DNA of 25,897 nt, from contig DASPKT010000103.1 in the NCBI GenBank assembly GCA_035627915.1, forward strand, positions 1 through 25,897, given 5' to 3'. The notes below the pieces were generated by a model. The model had not been told where the DNA came from and did no database searches. It saw only the letters and a program-made list of their open reading frames with translations. Positions 24,348 to 25,897 of this stretch are shown here, one piece after another. The translations under genes were made by a program, and so were the position numbers. The DNA comes from DASPKT01 sp035627915. Lineage in GTDB: Bacteria > Pseudomonadota > Alphaproteobacteria > Azospirillales > Azospirillaceae. Within the stretch, counting starts at the first letter, position 1, and each line of letters begins with the position of its first letter.

Positions 24348-24934
24348 GGCTCCGTCCCCTGCGCGCCGCCGGTGCGGTCGCCCGATCCCATGGGCTGCGG
24401 CTCCATGCGGATGGGCGGCGGGGCGGAACTCATGTGGTCGGGGCGGGACGGGGCGGCGTCCTTCGGCACGTGGCCCGACATGGCGCGGACATAGGCCGAG
24501 AGCTGCCAGAGCTGCTGCTCCGTCACCTTGCCGCGGAAGGAGGGCATGCCGTTCGGCCGGCCCTGCACGATGCTGGCGTAGATCTGCTCCAGCTCGCCGC
24601 CGTAGCGCCAGGCGCCGTCGATCAGCGGCGGGCCGATGTCGCCGCCGCCATGGGCGTGGCAGCCGCTGCAGTTGTACCAGGTGAACAGGCGCTGGCCCTC
24701 GGCGATGTGGAAGGCGTTGCCCTCGTACTCGGCCCGCCTTGGATCGGGCGGCGGCGGCGCCGGCTCGCCGGCGTAGAGGGTGGTGGTGACGGTTGAAGCC
24801 GGGCTGCTCTCCGGCAGGGGCTGCCCGCGCGCCTCCCGCTCCTCCCGCTCGCAGGCGGATAGCGCCAGGGCGGACGCCAGCAGCAGCGCCGGCAGCAGCG
24901 CCGGCAGCTCAGGACGGCGGCAGCGCGAAGACAT
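24344..24934 (-). CDS. Lipoprotein c-type cytochrome
   Basis: The 196-residue protein has a lipobox ALSAC (Cys28), so it should be anchored to a membrane facing the periplasm. A Pro-rich linker (about 55-67) leads to a cytochrome c domain with C89-SG-C92-H93 and likely ligand Met130 (NGMPSFRG). The last 40 residues are low-complexity, rich in Pro, Met and Gly. It lies directly between the PQQ dehydrogenase and oxidase subunit II, so it is the best candidate for the electron acceptor of the dehydrogenase (XoxG/MxaG-like role). ATG 24934 overlaps the end of the dehydrogenase gene by 26 bp and has GGAGG eight bases upstream. Confidence 0.9.
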   Translation of the reverse strand: MSSRCRRPELPALLPALLLASALALSACEREEREARGQPLPESSPASTVTTTLYAGEPAPPPPDPRRAEYEGNAFHIAEGQRLFTWYNCSGCHAHGGGDIGPPLIDGAWRYGGELEQIYASIVQGRPNGMPSFRGKVTEQQLWQLSAYVRAMSGHVPKDAAPSRPDHMSSAPPPIRMEPQPMGSGDRTGGAQGTEP

Positions 24935-25897
24935 ACAGCGTCCCTCCCGCTTCGGTGCGGTTCGGCAGGTCCGGCACGGCGTTCACGAAGCCCTTGGCGG
25001 CGGTGGGGTCGCGGGCGTCCAGCCCGCCCACCACGATGGCCCCCGCCCAGCCGCCGACGCCCGACAGCACCGCCACGTACTGCCGCCCGTCCGGCCCGCG
25101 GTAGCTGATCGGCTGGCCGATGATCCCGGAGCCGGTCTTGAACTGCCAGCGCAGCTCGCCCGTGCGGGCGTCCAGCGCCTTGAACCAGCCGTCCAGCGTC
25201 CCGTAGAAGACCAGGTCGCCGGCGGTCGCCAGCGCGCCGCTCCACAGCGGCAGGTCCTCCTTGACGCTCCAGGCCTTCCGCCGCTGCACCGGGTCCCAGG
25301 CGCTGAACTCGCCCCGGTTGCCGCCGGGGCCGGCGTACATCTTCACCTCCGCCCCGACATAGGGCGTGCCGGCGATGTAGTTGGCCTGGATGCTCTCCCA
25401 GTCCATGCACAGGTTGAGGTGCGGGATGTAGACGAGGCCGGTGCGCGGCGAGAAGGCGGACGGGTTCCAGTCCTTCGCCCCCGGCGCGGTCGGGCAGATA
25501 TCGCGCACCACCTTGCCCAAATGCGGGTGCTTCTCCTCGTTGTAGGCGATGCGGCCGGTCTTCAGGTCCACCCCGTGGGTGGAGTTCACGTGGGCGTAGC
25601 GGTCGGCCGACAGCACCTCCCCCGTCGCCCGGTCGATGACGTAGACGTATCCGTTGCGCTCTGGCCGGAGCAGCACCTTGCGCAGCTGCCCGCCCACCGG
25701 CAGGTCCATCAGGATCAGCTCGTTGATGCCGTCGTAGTCGTAGAGGTCGTGGGGCACCACCTGGTAGAACCAGCGCGCCTGGCCCGTGTCGGGATCGCGG
25801 GCGAAGATGCCGCCGGTGAACTTGTTGTCGCCCGGCCGCTGCGCCGGGTTCCAGGGGCCGGGATTGCCGGTGCCGTGGTACAGCAGGTCCAGCTCCG
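24909..25897 (-). CDS. PQQ-dependent methanol/ethanol-family dehydrogenase (C-terminal part; 5' end beyond the window)
   Basis: The open frame enters from the right edge and gives 328 C-terminal residues of a type I quinoprotein alcohol dehydrogenase. GTGNPGPWNPAQRPGDNK supplies the conserved metal-ligand Asn (codon at 25863-25865). The active-site segment PHDLYDYDGINE has the catalytic Asp and a second Asp two residues later (codons 25737-25739 and 25731-25733). That second Asp marks lanthanide-dependent XoxF/PedH-type enzymes. There is no fused cytochrome domain at the C-terminus, which ends FALPPS. It would oxidise an alcohol or aldehyde in the periplasm and pass electrons to the cytochrome encoded next. 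The N-terminal half, including the Cys-Cys disulfide ring, is outside the window. Confidence 0.93.
   Translation of the reverse strand, partial: ELDLLYHGTGNPGPWNPAQRPGDNKFTGGIFARDPDTGQARWFYQVVPHDLYDYDGINELILMDLPVGGQLRKVLLRPERNGYVYVIDRATGEVLSADRYAHVNSTHGVDLKTGRIAYNEEKHPHLGKVVRDICPTAPGAKDWNPSAFSPRTGLVYIPHLNLCMDWESIQANYIAGTPYVGAEVKMYAGPGGNRGEFSAWDPVQRRKAWSVKEDLPLWSGALATAGDLVFYGTLDGWFKALDARTGELRWQFKTGSGIIGQPISYRGPDGRQYVAVLSGVGGWAGAIVVGGLDARDPTAAKGFVNAVPDLPNRTEAGGTLYVFALPPS

Overview
The window is very GC-rich and tightly packed with genes. GTG and TTG starts and four-base ATGA stop/start overlaps are common. The gene families suggest an alphaproteobacterium, probably in the Rhodospirillales/Azospirillaceae area: a CckA-like hybrid kinase, a caa3-type oxidase, a PQQ dehydrogenase with an MxaJ/XoxJ-like binding protein, and a 7TMR-DISM kinase. 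The taxonomic guess is inference. No rRNA, tRNA, CRISPR array, insertion sequence or phage gene was seen.

Left part (1-8980, all minus strand). In transcription order this holds a giant GlmS-like SIS-domain protein, a short-chain dehydrogenase relative that lacks the catalytic Lys, a VapBC-type toxin-antitoxin pair with an inverted repeat in front of it, an exported ClpP-fold protein, and a four-PAS hybrid sensor kinase whose stop overlaps the start of a single-domain response regulator.

Middle part (9207-17325). An ArsC/YfgD-family reductase and a 49-residue orphan protein on the plus strand converge on a two-TM sensor kinase. That kinase is divergent from a 7TMR-DISM sensor kinase, which is followed by an orphan periplasmic binding protein of the 2-aminoethylphosphonate type. 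Next comes a compact stand-alone unit at 15385-15597: a candidate promoter, a 16-nt exact complement of the expected 16S rRNA 3' tail, a 22-codon ORF, a small hairpin and a strong terminator. A secreted metallo-beta-lactamase-fold hydrolase and a GNAT acetyltransferase follow.

Right part (17371-25897, all minus strand). After a PhyH/PHYHD1-like dioxygenase comes one nine-gene operon running in from the right edge. Its order is PQQ alcohol dehydrogenase (partial, with a lanthanide-type Asp-Tyr-Asp motif), lipoprotein cytochrome c, oxidase subunit II fused to cytochrome c, subunit I, subunit III, a three-TM protein, a CtaG-type assembly factor, cytochrome c, and an MxaJ/XoxJ-like periplasmic protein. 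It reads as a complete periplasmic chain from alcohol to PQQ to c-type hemes to oxygen.

The most striking observation is in subunit I of that oxidase. All heme and copper ligands, the active-site Tyr and the Glu at the end of the D-channel are present. By eye alignment, however, the D-channel entrance Asp, two D-channel Asn residues and the K-channel Lys are replaced, and the K-channel Glu of subunit II is missing too. This may be a distinct, possibly non-pumping or differently wired, oxidase dedicated to a quinoprotein dehydrogenase.
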